A program made the position numbers and the translations under genes. From Agrobacterium tumefaciens (GTDB taxonomy: Bacteria; Pseudomonadota; Alphaproteobacteria; Rhizobiales; Rhizobiaceae): a stretch of 64,000 nucleotides of DNA. Below the pieces are notes generated by a model. That model had not been told where the DNA came from. It ran no database searches and worked only from the letters and a program-made list of their open reading frames with translations. This document shows, piece after piece, positions 51,008 to 58,905 of this stretch (positions within the stretch are counted from its first letter, which is position 1; every line of letters starts with the position of its first letter). Location: assembly GCF_000834635.1 (NCBI RefSeq), contig NZ_JXQV01000021.1:56445-120444 (forward strand). The letters are read 5' to 3'.

Positions 51008-52072
51008 ATGTCAGTCCATTCTGAACCCTTGACGCGATGGTTTGCCGATCTCGGCGTTGAAGATCGCCCGACAGTCGGCGGTAAGGGCGCCAGCCTTGGC
51101 GAACTTGTGAAAGCCGGAGCCAAGGTTCCACCCGGGTTTGTCGTCACCACAGGTGCCTTTGAAGCCTTTCTGGAAAGCTTCGACCCTGACCGGAAGGTCA
51201 GGCAAGGGATCAGCGAGTTGAAGAACAAGAGCCACGATGAAATCGATGCCGCGACCCATGCGATCCGGGCGGCAATGCTGAGAGCACCTTTGCCTGCGGC
51301 CCTGCAGGAAGCAATCGGCACAGCCTATCATCAGCTGTCGCCAAAGGATGGTCTCACTCCCGTAGCCGTTCGCTCCAGCGCAACGTCTGAAGACAATGCG
51401 GATGCAAGCTTTGCCGGTCTTCAGGATACCTATCTGTGGATCAAAGGAGCCGATTTCGTCATTGACCACGTCAAGCGCTGTTGGACGAGCCTCTACAGCG
51501 TGGAATCCGTGACCTACCGGCTGCGCCTTGATTTGCCTGAGGATGACGTCGCCATGGCTGTCGTGGTGCAGGACATGGTGGATGCCCGCACCGCAGGCGT
51601 CATGTTCACGCGCAGCCCGACGACCGGAGACAAGACCGTTATTGTTCTCGAAGCGGCTTGGGGTGTGTCCTCTTCCGTCGTCAGCGGTGAGGTTACGCCG
51701 GACCGTATCGTCATCAGCAAGATCACTGGCGAAATCACGCAGCGCAACATCTCGCGCAAACTCGTCAAGCATGTGCCTGACTACGACCGGCAGGAAATGA
51801 CGGAAGTGGCCGTTGCCGAGGCTGAGCAAACGGCTGCAAGCGTCAGCGATGAAGAGCTCCACGCGCTGGCGCGTACAGGACGTTTGCTGGAAAAGCACTA
51901 CGGGCACTCGCTGGATATCGAATGGGCCATCAGCCGGAACACCGGTGAAATCATGCTGCTGCAATCCCGCCCGGAAACGGTCTGGAGCGGACGCGACAGG
52001 CAAAAGGGCCCAATCGTGGCCGCAGCCAACCCACTTGCGCACGTCCTTCGTGCATTGACAGATCGAGGTTGA
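51008..52072 (+). CDS. PEP-synthase N-terminal-like ATP-grasp subunit (phenylphosphate synthase protein 2 type)
   Basis: A 354-residue protein matching the ATP/pyruvate-binding domain of PEP synthase: VGGKGASLGELVKAGAKVPPGF near residue 22, VAVRSSATSEDNADASFAGLQDTYL near 120 (in part), DMVDARTAGVMFT near 188, and IEWAISRNTGEIMLLQSRPE near 310. It lacks the swivel and PEP-barrel domains, which makes it the stand-alone ATP-grasp half. It should phosphorylate His561 of the partner using ATP, releasing AMP and phosphate as in PEP synthase. Good ribosome site (GGAAGAG). Stop is followed one base later by the carrier gene. Confidence 0.83.
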   Translation: MSVHSEPLTRWFADLGVEDRPTVGGKGASLGELVKAGAKVPPGFVVTTGAFEAFLESFDPDRKVRQGISELKNKSHDEIDAATHAIRAAMLRAPLPAALQEAIGTAYHQLSPKDGLTPVAVRSSATSEDNADASFAGLQDTYLWIKGADFVIDHVKRCWTSLYSVESVTYRLRLDLPEDDVAMAVVVQDMVDARTAGVMFTRSPTTGDKTVIVLEAAWGVSSSVVSGEVTPDRIVISKITGEITQRNISRKLVKHVPDYDRQEMTEVAVAEAEQTAASVSDEELHALARTGRLLEKHYGHSLDIEWAISRNTGEIMLLQSRPETVWSGRDRQKGPIVAAANPLAHVLRALTDRG

Positions 52073-52073
52073 A

Positions 52074-52553
52074 ATGGCCGAAAAGCTTACAAAGGCGGAT
52101 GTCCAGGAGATATTCGCGATACTCGACAGTTCGGATTTTGACGAGCTGCATATCGAGGCCGAAGGGCTGAAGCTCACGGCAAGGCGCAAAGGCGCGGTGC
52201 CCTCCCAGCCACCCGCAGAGAGCCAGAAGCCTGTCGCCGTTACCACTCCCGACAGCAAGGCCGAACAAACCCAGGCGGCGATTGCGGCTCCGGTGAGTTT
52301 GGCTTCGGGCGACGTGATCAACGTGCCCGCGCCGATGCTCGGCATATTCTACAGTGCGCCGAAGCCCGGTGCCGAACCGTTCGTCACACCGGGAATGAAG
52401 ATCGGACCTGAGACGGTGGTGGGGATCATCGAGGTCATGAAACTGATGAACCCGGTGACATCAGGAATGTCGGGTATTGCGGTCGAAATCGCAGTTGCCG
52501 ATGGCACCATGGTGGAATTTGGACAGACAATTCTCCGCTTGCGGCCGGAGTGA
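52074..52553 (+). CDS. Biotin carboxyl carrier protein
   Basis: A 159-residue carrier. The biotin site is EVMKLMN with Lys123. The C-terminal biotinyl domain spans about residues 80-157 (INVPAPMLGIFYSAPKPGAEP and TMVEFGQTILRLRPE). An N-terminal helical segment (KADVQEIFAILDSSDFDEL) and an Ala/Pro/Gln linker near 42-75 give it the AccB layout. It carries carboxybiotin between the biotin carboxylase and the transferase encoded next. The housekeeping accB is normally paired with accC alone; here the pathway context is catabolic. Confidence 0.92.
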   Translation: MAEKLTKADVQEIFAILDSSDFDELHIEAEGLKLTARRKGAVPSQPPAESQKPVAVTTPDSKAEQTQAAIAAPVSLASGDVINVPAPMLGIFYSAPKPGAEPFVTPGMKIGPETVVGIIEVMKLMNPVTSGMSGIAVEIAVADGTMVEFGQTILRLRPE

Positions 52554-52556
52554 GCC

Positions 52557-53939
52557 ATGACCATTCAACGCATTCTTATCGCGAACCGCGGGGAAATCGC
52601 TGTTCGCATCATACAGACTTGCCGAAAGCTGGGTATCGAGACGGTCATTGCGGTTTCTGAAGCGGATCGCGACAGCTTGGGCGCGCGGCTGGCAACAAGA
52701 ACCGTCTGCATCGGTCCTGCACCATCATCTCTGAGCTATCTCAAAATCGAAGCCATCGTAAGCGCAGCAACCGGTACGGGTTGTGACGCGGTGCATCCGG
52801 GCTACGGATTCCTGTCGGAAAATGCGAGGCTCGCTGAGGCCTGTGCCGACAATGGGATCATCTTTATCGGGCCAACTGCAGATCAGATCCTTGCTGTCGG
52901 CGATAAGTTGAAGGCACGCGCTCACGCGCAAGCGGCTGGTGTGCCCGTCGTTCCGGGTGGGCCTGTCGAAACGCTTGACGAGGCAAAGGCTATGGCCATT
53001 GCGACCGGCTATCCTTTGCTCATCAAGGCCGTGGCAGGCGGCGGTGGCCGTGGGATGAAGCGTGTCAACACGCCCGACGAGCTCAGCGCCATGGTCGATA
53101 TGGCGATGGCCGAAGCCTCAGCAGCCTTTGGGGATGGGCGCGTTTATCTGGAACGCTATGTCGCGGCAGGGCGCCATGTGGAAGTCCAGGTGCTGGGCGA
53201 TGGCGAAAATGTCATTCATCTCGGCGAGCGCGATTGCTCGGTCCAGCGGCGTTATCAGAAAGTCATAGAGGAAGCGCCTGCTCCTGATCTCAGCGATGAG
53301 TTCCGCCACGCGATCCACGAAGCCGCTGTGAAGTTCAGCCGACATCTCGGCTACAAGAGCCTGGGAACCGTTGAATTCCTGGTCGATTGCGAACGCGAAG
53401 AATTCTATTTCCTAGAGATGAATGCACGCATTCAGGTGGAGCATCCGGTGACTGAAGCCATTACCGGGCTTGATCTGGTAGAAGAGCAGATCCGGGTTGC
53501 AGACGGAAACGCGCTGAGATTCGGTCAAGAGGACATCACGTTCGACGGGTATGCCATCGAATGCCGGTTGAACGCAGAATCCATCGACCGGGATTTTCAG
53601 CCCAGTCCCGGACGGATCACTGAGGTCTGGTTTCCTGCTGGTCTTGACATCCGCGTCGATACCTTCGTTCAGGCGGGGTCTTTCGTTGTGCCCTACTACG
53701 ACTCGATGATTGCCAAGGTGATCGCGAAGGGGCGCACGAGGCAGGAGGCGATTGCCACCCTGAAAGACGTCATGAAGTCGGCGGTGGTGAACGGCGTCGA
53801 CACAAACCGGGAACTCCATCAGGTTGTTCTGGCCCATCCGGCCTTCGCCGCAGGTGCCATCGATACCAACTTCCTCACAAACCTTGTCAATGCCGGCGAG
53901 CTCGCACAGGCACTTGAAACAATGAGACGGGATTGCTGA
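52557..53939 (+). CDS. Biotin carboxylase subunit
   Basis: ATP-grasp enzyme of 460 residues that carboxylates biotin with bicarbonate and ATP. Motifs: IANRGEIAVRII near residue 8, HPGYGFLSENARLAEAC near 80, the ATP loop KAVAGGGGRGMK near 160, RDCSVQRRYQKVIEEAP near 228, EMNARIQVEHPVTE near 287, and VPYYDSMIAKVI near 380. It is full length and intact. AccC-like in sequence, but its place between the carrier and a pyruvate-carboxylase-type transferase shows it serves this system. Confidence 0.92.
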   Translation: MTIQRILIANRGEIAVRIIQTCRKLGIETVIAVSEADRDSLGARLATRTVCIGPAPSSLSYLKIEAIVSAATGTGCDAVHPGYGFLSENARLAEACADNGIIFIGPTADQILAVGDKLKARAHAQAAGVPVVPGGPVETLDEAKAMAIATGYPLLIKAVAGGGGRGMKRVNTPDELSAMVDMAMAEASAAFGDGRVYLERYVAAGRHVEVQVLGDGENVIHLGERDCSVQRRYQKVIEEAPAPDLSDEFRHAIHEAAVKFSRHLGYKSLGTVEFLVDCEREEFYFLEMNARIQVEHPVTEAITGLDLVEEQIRVADGNALRFGQEDITFDGYAIECRLNAESIDRDFQPSPGRITEVWFPAGLDIRVDTFVQAGSFVVPYYDSMIAKVIAKGRTRQEAIATLKDVMKSAVVNGVDTNRELHQVVLAHPAFAAGAIDTNFLTNLVNAGELAQALETMRRDC

Positions 53940-53940
53940 C

Positions 53941-55410
53941 ATGAGCAAAGTTGAACTCGTCGATACGACCGTGCGGGACGGCAATCAGAGCCTTTGGGGC
54001 GCGACGGTGCTCAAGACCGGCATGCAGGCGGCCATAGCACCCGTGATGGAGCGCGTGGGTTTCGCTGCTGTCGATCTCACCACATCCACCCATATGGCCG
54101 TTGCCGTTCGCTTCCAGAAGGAAAATCCCTGGGAACGCATCAGGGTGATGCGAGAGCTGATGCCAAGCACAAAACTCAGCTTCCTGACCACCGGCATGCG
54201 CTTCATTTCGTGGGAAAGTGCCAGCCAGGAACTGATGCAGCTGGCGTTCAAGTTGCTGGTCAATTGCGGCATAGACCGCTTTGCGATCATGGACCCGATG
54301 AATGACACGTCCGCAATGATCGCCATGGCAAAGCTTGTCGGCAAGTCCGGCATCGATGACTGCAATGCGGCCCTTACCTATACGGTCAGCCCCTTTCACG
54401 ACGATGCTTACTATGGGAGAAAAACCAGTGAACTGGCAGCCTCCGGGTTATTCTCGCGCATGTATCTGAAGGATCCTGGCGGTCTTTTAACGCCGGAGCG
54501 CGCGAGAACCCTGTTGCCCGCCATCCAGGCGGGGAAGGGGCAAATGCCGCTGGAGCTGCACTCGCATTGCACAATCGGCTTGGCACCGTTTTCCTATCTG
54601 GCGGCTGCGGAAATGGGTATCGATGCACTCCATGTCGCGGCAGGCCCGGCAGCCAACGGCACATCCCAGCCTGCGGCGGAACGTCTGGTCGCGAACCTTC
54701 GGCACATGGGCCATTCTGTGGATGTGGATGACGAGGCGCTGGCGCAAATGAGTGCCTACTTTCAGGCGCTCGCCGATGCCGAAGGTCTTGAATGCGGCGT
54801 GCCGCAGGAATTTGATGCCAGCTATTTCAAGCATCAGATGCCGGGTGGAATGCTTGGGACCATGAAGAGGCAGCTGAGTGAAATGAAGCGCTTGCACCTG
54901 CTGCCGCAGGTGCTCGAAGAGACCGAGCGGGTGCGTGCAGAACTTGGTTATCCCATCATGGTAACACCCTTCTCGCAAGTCGTCGGTACCCAGGCGGTCA
55001 TGAATGTCCTGTCCGGCAAACGCTATGAAAATGTGCCGGATGAAGTCATCCGCTATGTGAGCGGCCGTTTCGGCAAGCCCGGCAGCCCGCTCGATCCTGA
55101 GGTTGAAGATCGCATCAAGTCCAGCCGACGTGCGAAGGAACTGGAGGCTGAAGCGCAAATGGCCTCACTGCCAGAGCTTCGCGCCCGTTTTGGCAAAGAC
55201 CTCAGCGACGAGGAATTTCTGCTGCGCGCAGTGATGCCCGGCGAGCAGGTGGATGCCATGATTGCGGCAGGCCCTGCGGCGCGTTCCTACGATCCCGCAA
55301 GCAACACACAGCTCGAACTTTTGCGGGGTCTGGCAAAGCGCAAGAACTACAGGCAGATCGTGGTCGAGACCAAGGGTGTTCGTCTGGAGTTGCAGGGGGC
55401 GCAAAAATGA
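53941..55410 (+). CDS. Biotin-dependent carboxyltransferase, pyruvate carboxylase/OadA-like with altered substrate site
   Basis: A 489-residue HMGL-type TIM barrel plus PYC/OADA C-terminal domain. Conserved: Asp13 and Gln16 (VRDGNQSL), the Lys177 in MYLKDPGGLLTP that becomes carboxylated in relatives, metal His207 and His209 (LHSHCTIG), Thr241 in GTSQP, and PGGMLGTM. Departures: where pyruvate carboxylase and OadA have the RG(A/Q)N motif, whose Arg holds pyruvate, this protein reads LTTGMR near 82-87. The HxH motif is followed by Cys210-Thr rather than the Asp/Ala-Thr I know. This suggests a ketone substrate without a neighbouring carboxylate. Overlaps the phosphatase gene by ATGA. Confidence 0.85.
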   Translation: MSKVELVDTTVRDGNQSLWGATVLKTGMQAAIAPVMERVGFAAVDLTTSTHMAVAVRFQKENPWERIRVMRELMPSTKLSFLTTGMRFISWESASQELMQLAFKLLVNCGIDRFAIMDPMNDTSAMIAMAKLVGKSGIDDCNAALTYTVSPFHDDAYYGRKTSELAASGLFSRMYLKDPGGLLTPERARTLLPAIQAGKGQMPLELHSHCTIGLAPFSYLAAAEMGIDALHVAAGPAANGTSQPAAERLVANLRHMGHSVDVDDEALAQMSAYFQALADAEGLECGVPQEFDASYFKHQMPGGMLGTMKRQLSEMKRLHLLPQVLEETERVRAELGYPIMVTPFSQVVGTQAVMNVLSGKRYENVPDEVIRYVSGRFGKPGSPLDPEVEDRIKSSRRAKELEAEAQMASLPELRARFGKDLSDEEFLLRAVMPGEQVDAMIAAGPAARSYDPASNTQLELLRGLAKRKNYRQIVVETKGVRLELQGAQK

Positions 55411-56267
55411 GCAGCTCAAGCTCGGGTCCGGTGCCGACATCTGTGCAGTCTGTAAAGGGATTCATCCTCGATATTGATGGCACGCTCGCCCTGATGGACA
55501 AAAAGAAGGGCCGCTTCAACCCGTTCGATGGCGCGGTTGCCGTCGTGGATCGGTTGAACAGGCTTGGTATTCCCATGGTGCCTTTTACCAATGGCACCTT
55601 CCAGACGCCCCAGGAATACCGCGATCTGCTCGCAGCGGCAGGTTTCAACTTTGCCGAAGGCAGCATTCTGACGCCATCTGTGGTCGCTGCGGATTACTTC
55701 GTCAAAAAGAAAATAGGAAAAGTCCTTGTTCTGGGCGGGCATAGCGTATCGCATTCCCTCACCGAGAGAGGGATAGACGTCGTGCGCCGGGGAGATGATT
55801 TAAGCGGGGTTCAGGCCGTTCTCATCGGCTGGTATCCCGAGTTCACGATGCCCGATCTTCAAGCAGCCTGCGATGCGGTCTGGAGCGGGGCAAAGCTGTT
55901 CACCGTTTCCGATGCGCCATTCTTTGCTGGTGCCAATGGTCGCATTCTGGGCGTGTCCGGGGCCATCGCCGCTATGATCACCTCCACGACCAAGGCAAGG
56001 GCAACCGTTCTTGGCAAGCCGTCGCTCCATGGCCTTCGCCTTGCATGTTTGCAGATGGGTATCGAACCCGGTGAAGTTGCAGTTGTTGGTGATGACCCAA
56101 GCCTTGAGATTGCCATGGCGCGAAAAGCCGGTGCCATCGGTATCGGTGTCACCACGGGTATTGCCAAGCACGATGCCTTCGCCGCGCTGCCTGAAAAACA
56201 GGCCGCACATTTTGTACTCGATTCAATCGCCGACCTGTTTGCGACCGGTCTTGTGAACGCGGCCTAG
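55407..56267 (+). CDS. HAD-superfamily phosphatase (class IIA, NagD-like)
   Basis: A 286-residue HAD hydrolase. Motif I is FILDIDGTL with Asp22 and Asp24; motif II the Thr in PFTNGT near 63; motif III Lys in TVLGKPS near 208; motif IV GDDPSLEIAMARKAGAIGIGV near 230. The C2A-type cap lies between motifs II and III. It is translationally coupled to the transferase (ATGA overlap). Phenylphosphate carboxylase also includes a HAD-family subunit, so this enzyme may cleave the phospho-intermediate during carboxylation. A clean-up phosphatase is the alternative. Confidence 0.85.
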   Translation: MSSSSSGPVPTSVQSVKGFILDIDGTLALMDKKKGRFNPFDGAVAVVDRLNRLGIPMVPFTNGTFQTPQEYRDLLAAAGFNFAEGSILTPSVVAADYFVKKKIGKVLVLGGHSVSHSLTERGIDVVRRGDDLSGVQAVLIGWYPEFTMPDLQAACDAVWSGAKLFTVSDAPFFAGANGRILGVSGAIAAMITSTTKARATVLGKPSLHGLRLACLQMGIEPGEVAVVGDDPSLEIAMARKAGAIGIGVTTGIAKHDAFAALPEKQAAHFVLDSIADLFATGLVNAA

Positions 56268-56306
56268 GCCAGAACCGGCGATGCCGGCTTGAAAGGGAGA
56301 TCGGTT

Positions 56307-58307
56307 ATGGTTGCTGAGGGGCAATTACTCTGGACGCCTTCCGCAGATTTCGCGGATGGATCCAATATCGCGGCCTATATGCATTGGCTGAAATCAGAGC
56401 GTGGGCTCGATTTTGCCGATTATGCGGCACTCTGGGCATGGTCGGTCGAAGACCTGCCCGGCTTTTGGAAATCGATCTGGGACTATTTCGAGATCCATTC
56501 ACCCAGCCCCATCGAGACCGTGCTGAGTTCACTTGAAATGCCCGGTGCCGAATGGTTTCGCGGTGCCACCGTCAATTACGCCGAGCATGTGTTGCGGCAT
56601 GAAAATTCCGGGGATTCATCCCGACCGTTTTTGTACCACTGCTCGGAAATACGTGATTACGCCTCCGTTTCCTGGCAGGAAGTGGGTAGCAAGGTGCGTA
56701 TCCTTGCCCAACAGCTACGCGCAATGGGCATAGGGGCTGGCGATCGTGTGGTCGCCTATATGCCGAACATTCCCGAAGCCGTCATCGCCATGTTGGCGAC
56801 AACGGCGATAGGGGCGGTCTGGTCCGCTGCCGCACCGGAGTTTGGCACGCAAACCGTCGTTGACCGTTTCGGGCAGATCGCGCCGAAACTGCTTTTCGCA
56901 GCCGATGGCTATCGTTACGCGGGCAAGGATTTTGACCGCCGGACGCAGATACGCGAGATCGTACAGTCCGTGCCGAGCATCGAGAAAATTGTCTGGTTCA
57001 ATTACCTGAATGAAGACGCGCCGCCCGCTGATCTCAGCGCCGAGGTCGTCCATCTCGATGATCTGCTGGACAGCCCGCCTATCAATCCTGCCAACTTCCG
57101 ATATGAATATGTGGACGGTCGTCACCCTCTCTGGATACTTTTCTCGTCCGGCACAACGGGTCTGCCGAAGCCGATTGTTCACGGGCATATTGGCATTCTT
57201 CTAGAGCACTACAAATCCGCAGCCTTTCACCTCAATCTGAAGCCGGGAAGGACGATGTATTTCTATTCCACCACCGGGTGGATGATGTGGAATACGTTGA
57301 TGTGGGCACCGCTGATGAATGCCGCCGCCGTGCTTTATGATGGTCACCCCGCTCATCCCGAGCCGGATTTTCTCTGGAAGCTCGCGGAGAAGGCCAATGT
57401 TCAGTCATTCGGCACAAGCCCGACGTTCATCGACAATACGCGTAAACTTGGCATCGTTCCCAAGGAGAAATACCATCTTCCGGGGCTGGAAAACATCTTC
57501 CTTGTCGGCTCGCCTGCCACGCCCGAGACATTTGCCTGGCTTTACGAAACGCTGGACGAGGATTTGTGGGTGACATCGCAATCGGGCGGAACGGAATTCT
57601 GCAGTGGGTTGGTGGGTGGCAGCCCGACGCTGCCCGTTTATGCCGGTGAGATTCAGGCACGAACGCTAGGTGCCGATATCAAGTCCTTCGATCAGGATGG
57701 GCGCGAAATCATTGGCGAGGCTGGTGAACTGGTCATCACCAAACCCATGCCATCCATGCCGCTGTTTCTGTGGGGTGACGAGGATTTCAAGCGTTATCGT
57801 GAGTCCTATTTCGACCACTTCCCCGGTGTCTGGCGCCATGGTGACTCCCTCACCATCAATGCGCGTGGCGGCTGCCACCTGCACGGCCGCTCCGACGCGA
57901 CCCTCAATCGCTTCGGCGTTCGCATCGGTTCCGCCGAAATTTACCGTACGCTCGATGGTGTGGCCGAGATTACTGACAGTGTCATCGTCTGCGTGGAAAC
58001 GAAGGATGGTGGCTATTATATGCCGTTATTCGTGGCTCTTGCGCCGGGGATCACGCTCGACGCAGATTTGACACGTGCCATCAACACGCGGCTGAGAAGC
58101 GAGCGCAGCCCCCGGCATGTTCCAGACAAAATCATTGCCGTACCAACCATTCCCTACACGCTGACAAACAAGAAAATGGAAGTTCCGATCAGAAAGCTCC
58201 TTCTGGGAGAAAGCATCGAAAAGGCCGTCAGCCAAGGCGCGATGCGCGATCCATCTGCGATTCTGTGGTTTGCAGAATTCGCAGAGCGATATCTGGGTAA
58301 GTCTTAA
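56307..58307 (+). CDS. Acetoacetyl-CoA synthetase-like acyl-CoA ligase
   Basis: ATP-dependent ligase of 666 residues that activates a beta-keto acid with CoA. Acetoacetyl-CoA synthetase features: MHWLKSERGLDFADYAALWAWSVE (in part) near the N-terminus, GATVNYAEHVLRH near 85, AMP motif FSSGTTGLPKPIVHGH near 280, STTGWMMWN near 320, and C-terminal hinge RSDATLNRFGVRIGSAEIYR with acylation Lys in TLTNKKMEVPIRKLL. The ATG at 56307 follows AAGGGAGA. Length and sequence favour a short beta-keto acid such as acetoacetate or a homologue. It is the last gene of the operon and the best clue to the product of the carboxylation. Confidence 0.9.
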   Translation: MVAEGQLLWTPSADFADGSNIAAYMHWLKSERGLDFADYAALWAWSVEDLPGFWKSIWDYFEIHSPSPIETVLSSLEMPGAEWFRGATVNYAEHVLRHENSGDSSRPFLYHCSEIRDYASVSWQEVGSKVRILAQQLRAMGIGAGDRVVAYMPNIPEAVIAMLATTAIGAVWSAAAPEFGTQTVVDRFGQIAPKLLFAADGYRYAGKDFDRRTQIREIVQSVPSIEKIVWFNYLNEDAPPADLSAEVVHLDDLLDSPPINPANFRYEYVDGRHPLWILFSSGTTGLPKPIVHGHIGILLEHYKSAAFHLNLKPGRTMYFYSTTGWMMWNTLMWAPLMNAAAVLYDGHPAHPEPDFLWKLAEKANVQSFGTSPTFIDNTRKLGIVPKEKYHLPGLENIFLVGSPATPETFAWLYETLDEDLWVTSQSGGTEFCSGLVGGSPTLPVYAGEIQARTLGADIKSFDQDGREIIGEAGELVITKPMPSMPLFLWGDEDFKRYRESYFDHFPGVWRHGDSLTINARGGCHLHGRSDATLNRFGVRIGSAEIYRTLDGVAEITDSVIVCVETKDGGYYMPLFVALAPGITLDADLTRAINTRLRSERSPRHVPDKIIAVPTIPYTLTNKKMEVPIRKLLLGESIEKAVSQGAMRDPSAILWFAEFAERYLGKS

Positions 58308-58487
58308 ACTGAGATGGATAAGGTTGTTGATGCGGAGCGTTCGCGGGAAGAGCATTCTAAGGAAGTATTATCCAAATAATAATTCCGCAATCGGGAAGGC
58401 TGTTCGTTTCAAAAAATGTGTTGGACTTACATTGCCAGTAATGGGAGATGATGACCTTGCATCAGAACCGTTCAGGATCGAATAATC

Positions 58488-58817
58488 ATGTTCAACGCAA
58501 GATTACATTTTCTCGCCATTGCACTTACTGCCGTTGGCGTGAGCACATCTGCTAAGGCTGAGGAATATTCTTTTACAGCCAGCAATACAACCGCATCGAC
58601 CATCACGAAGATTTTCGTGTCGGAAAATAAAAAGGACTGGGGTTATTTCGAGATTGGCTCCGGGATCAAACCTGGCAAGACCGTTAATCTGGAATGGGAC
58701 CAGAGCACAAATAGCGAAAACTGCAGTCAATGGGTAAAGGCGACCTACGCGGACGGCAGTGAATCTGAGCCTGCCAAGTTCGATTTCTGCGAAGATGGGC
58801 TTGAGCTCAATTTCTGA
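58488..58817 (+). CDS. Small secreted protein of unknown function
   Basis: A 109-residue protein with a clear signal peptide (LHFLAIALTAVGVSTSAKA, cut near residue 24). The mature part is rich in Ser, Thr, Lys and Asp (YSFTASNTTASTITKIFVSE, DWGYFEIGSGIKPGKTV) and has two cysteines (ENCSQW and FDFCED) that could form a disulfide. It looks like a small beta-rich periplasmic domain; I do not recognise a named family. The upstream 180 bases are AT-rich compared with the neighbours and hold no other gene I can support. Confidence 0.7.
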   Translation: MFNARLHFLAIALTAVGVSTSAKAEEYSFTASNTTASTITKIFVSENKKDWGYFEIGSGIKPGKTVNLEWDQSTNSENCSQWVKATYADGSESEPAKFDFCEDGLELNF

Positions 58818-58848
58818 GAGCTCTGAGAGTAAAATCTAAGAGTCACGC

Positions 58849-58876
58849 AAAAAACCCGCGCATCGGAATGCGCGGG
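58849..58876 (-). terminator. Intrinsic terminator of the arabinoside importer operon
   Basis: On the minus strand CCCGCGCAT-TCCG-ATGCGCGGG forms a perfect 9-base stem followed by six Ts. It lies 30 bases after the stop of the binding-protein gene at 58906, a textbook intrinsic terminator. Confidence 0.85.
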
Positions 58877-58905
58877 CATGCGTTAGGGTCAGGTGAGTGG
58901 CTTGA

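Noticed and set aside
49185..52072. Reading the first two genes of the operon as a housekeeping PEP synthase or a rifampicin phosphotransferase
   Set aside because: The PEP-binding barrel is absent and the halves are separate proteins. Rifampicin phosphotransferase is one chain with its own order, and the carboxylase context fits a phenylphosphate-synthase-like role better.
53941..55410. Reading the transferase as pyruvate carboxylase or oxaloacetate decarboxylase
   Set aside because: The pyruvate-binding RG(A/Q)N motif is missing, and no sodium-pump decarboxylase beta or gamma subunit is nearby.
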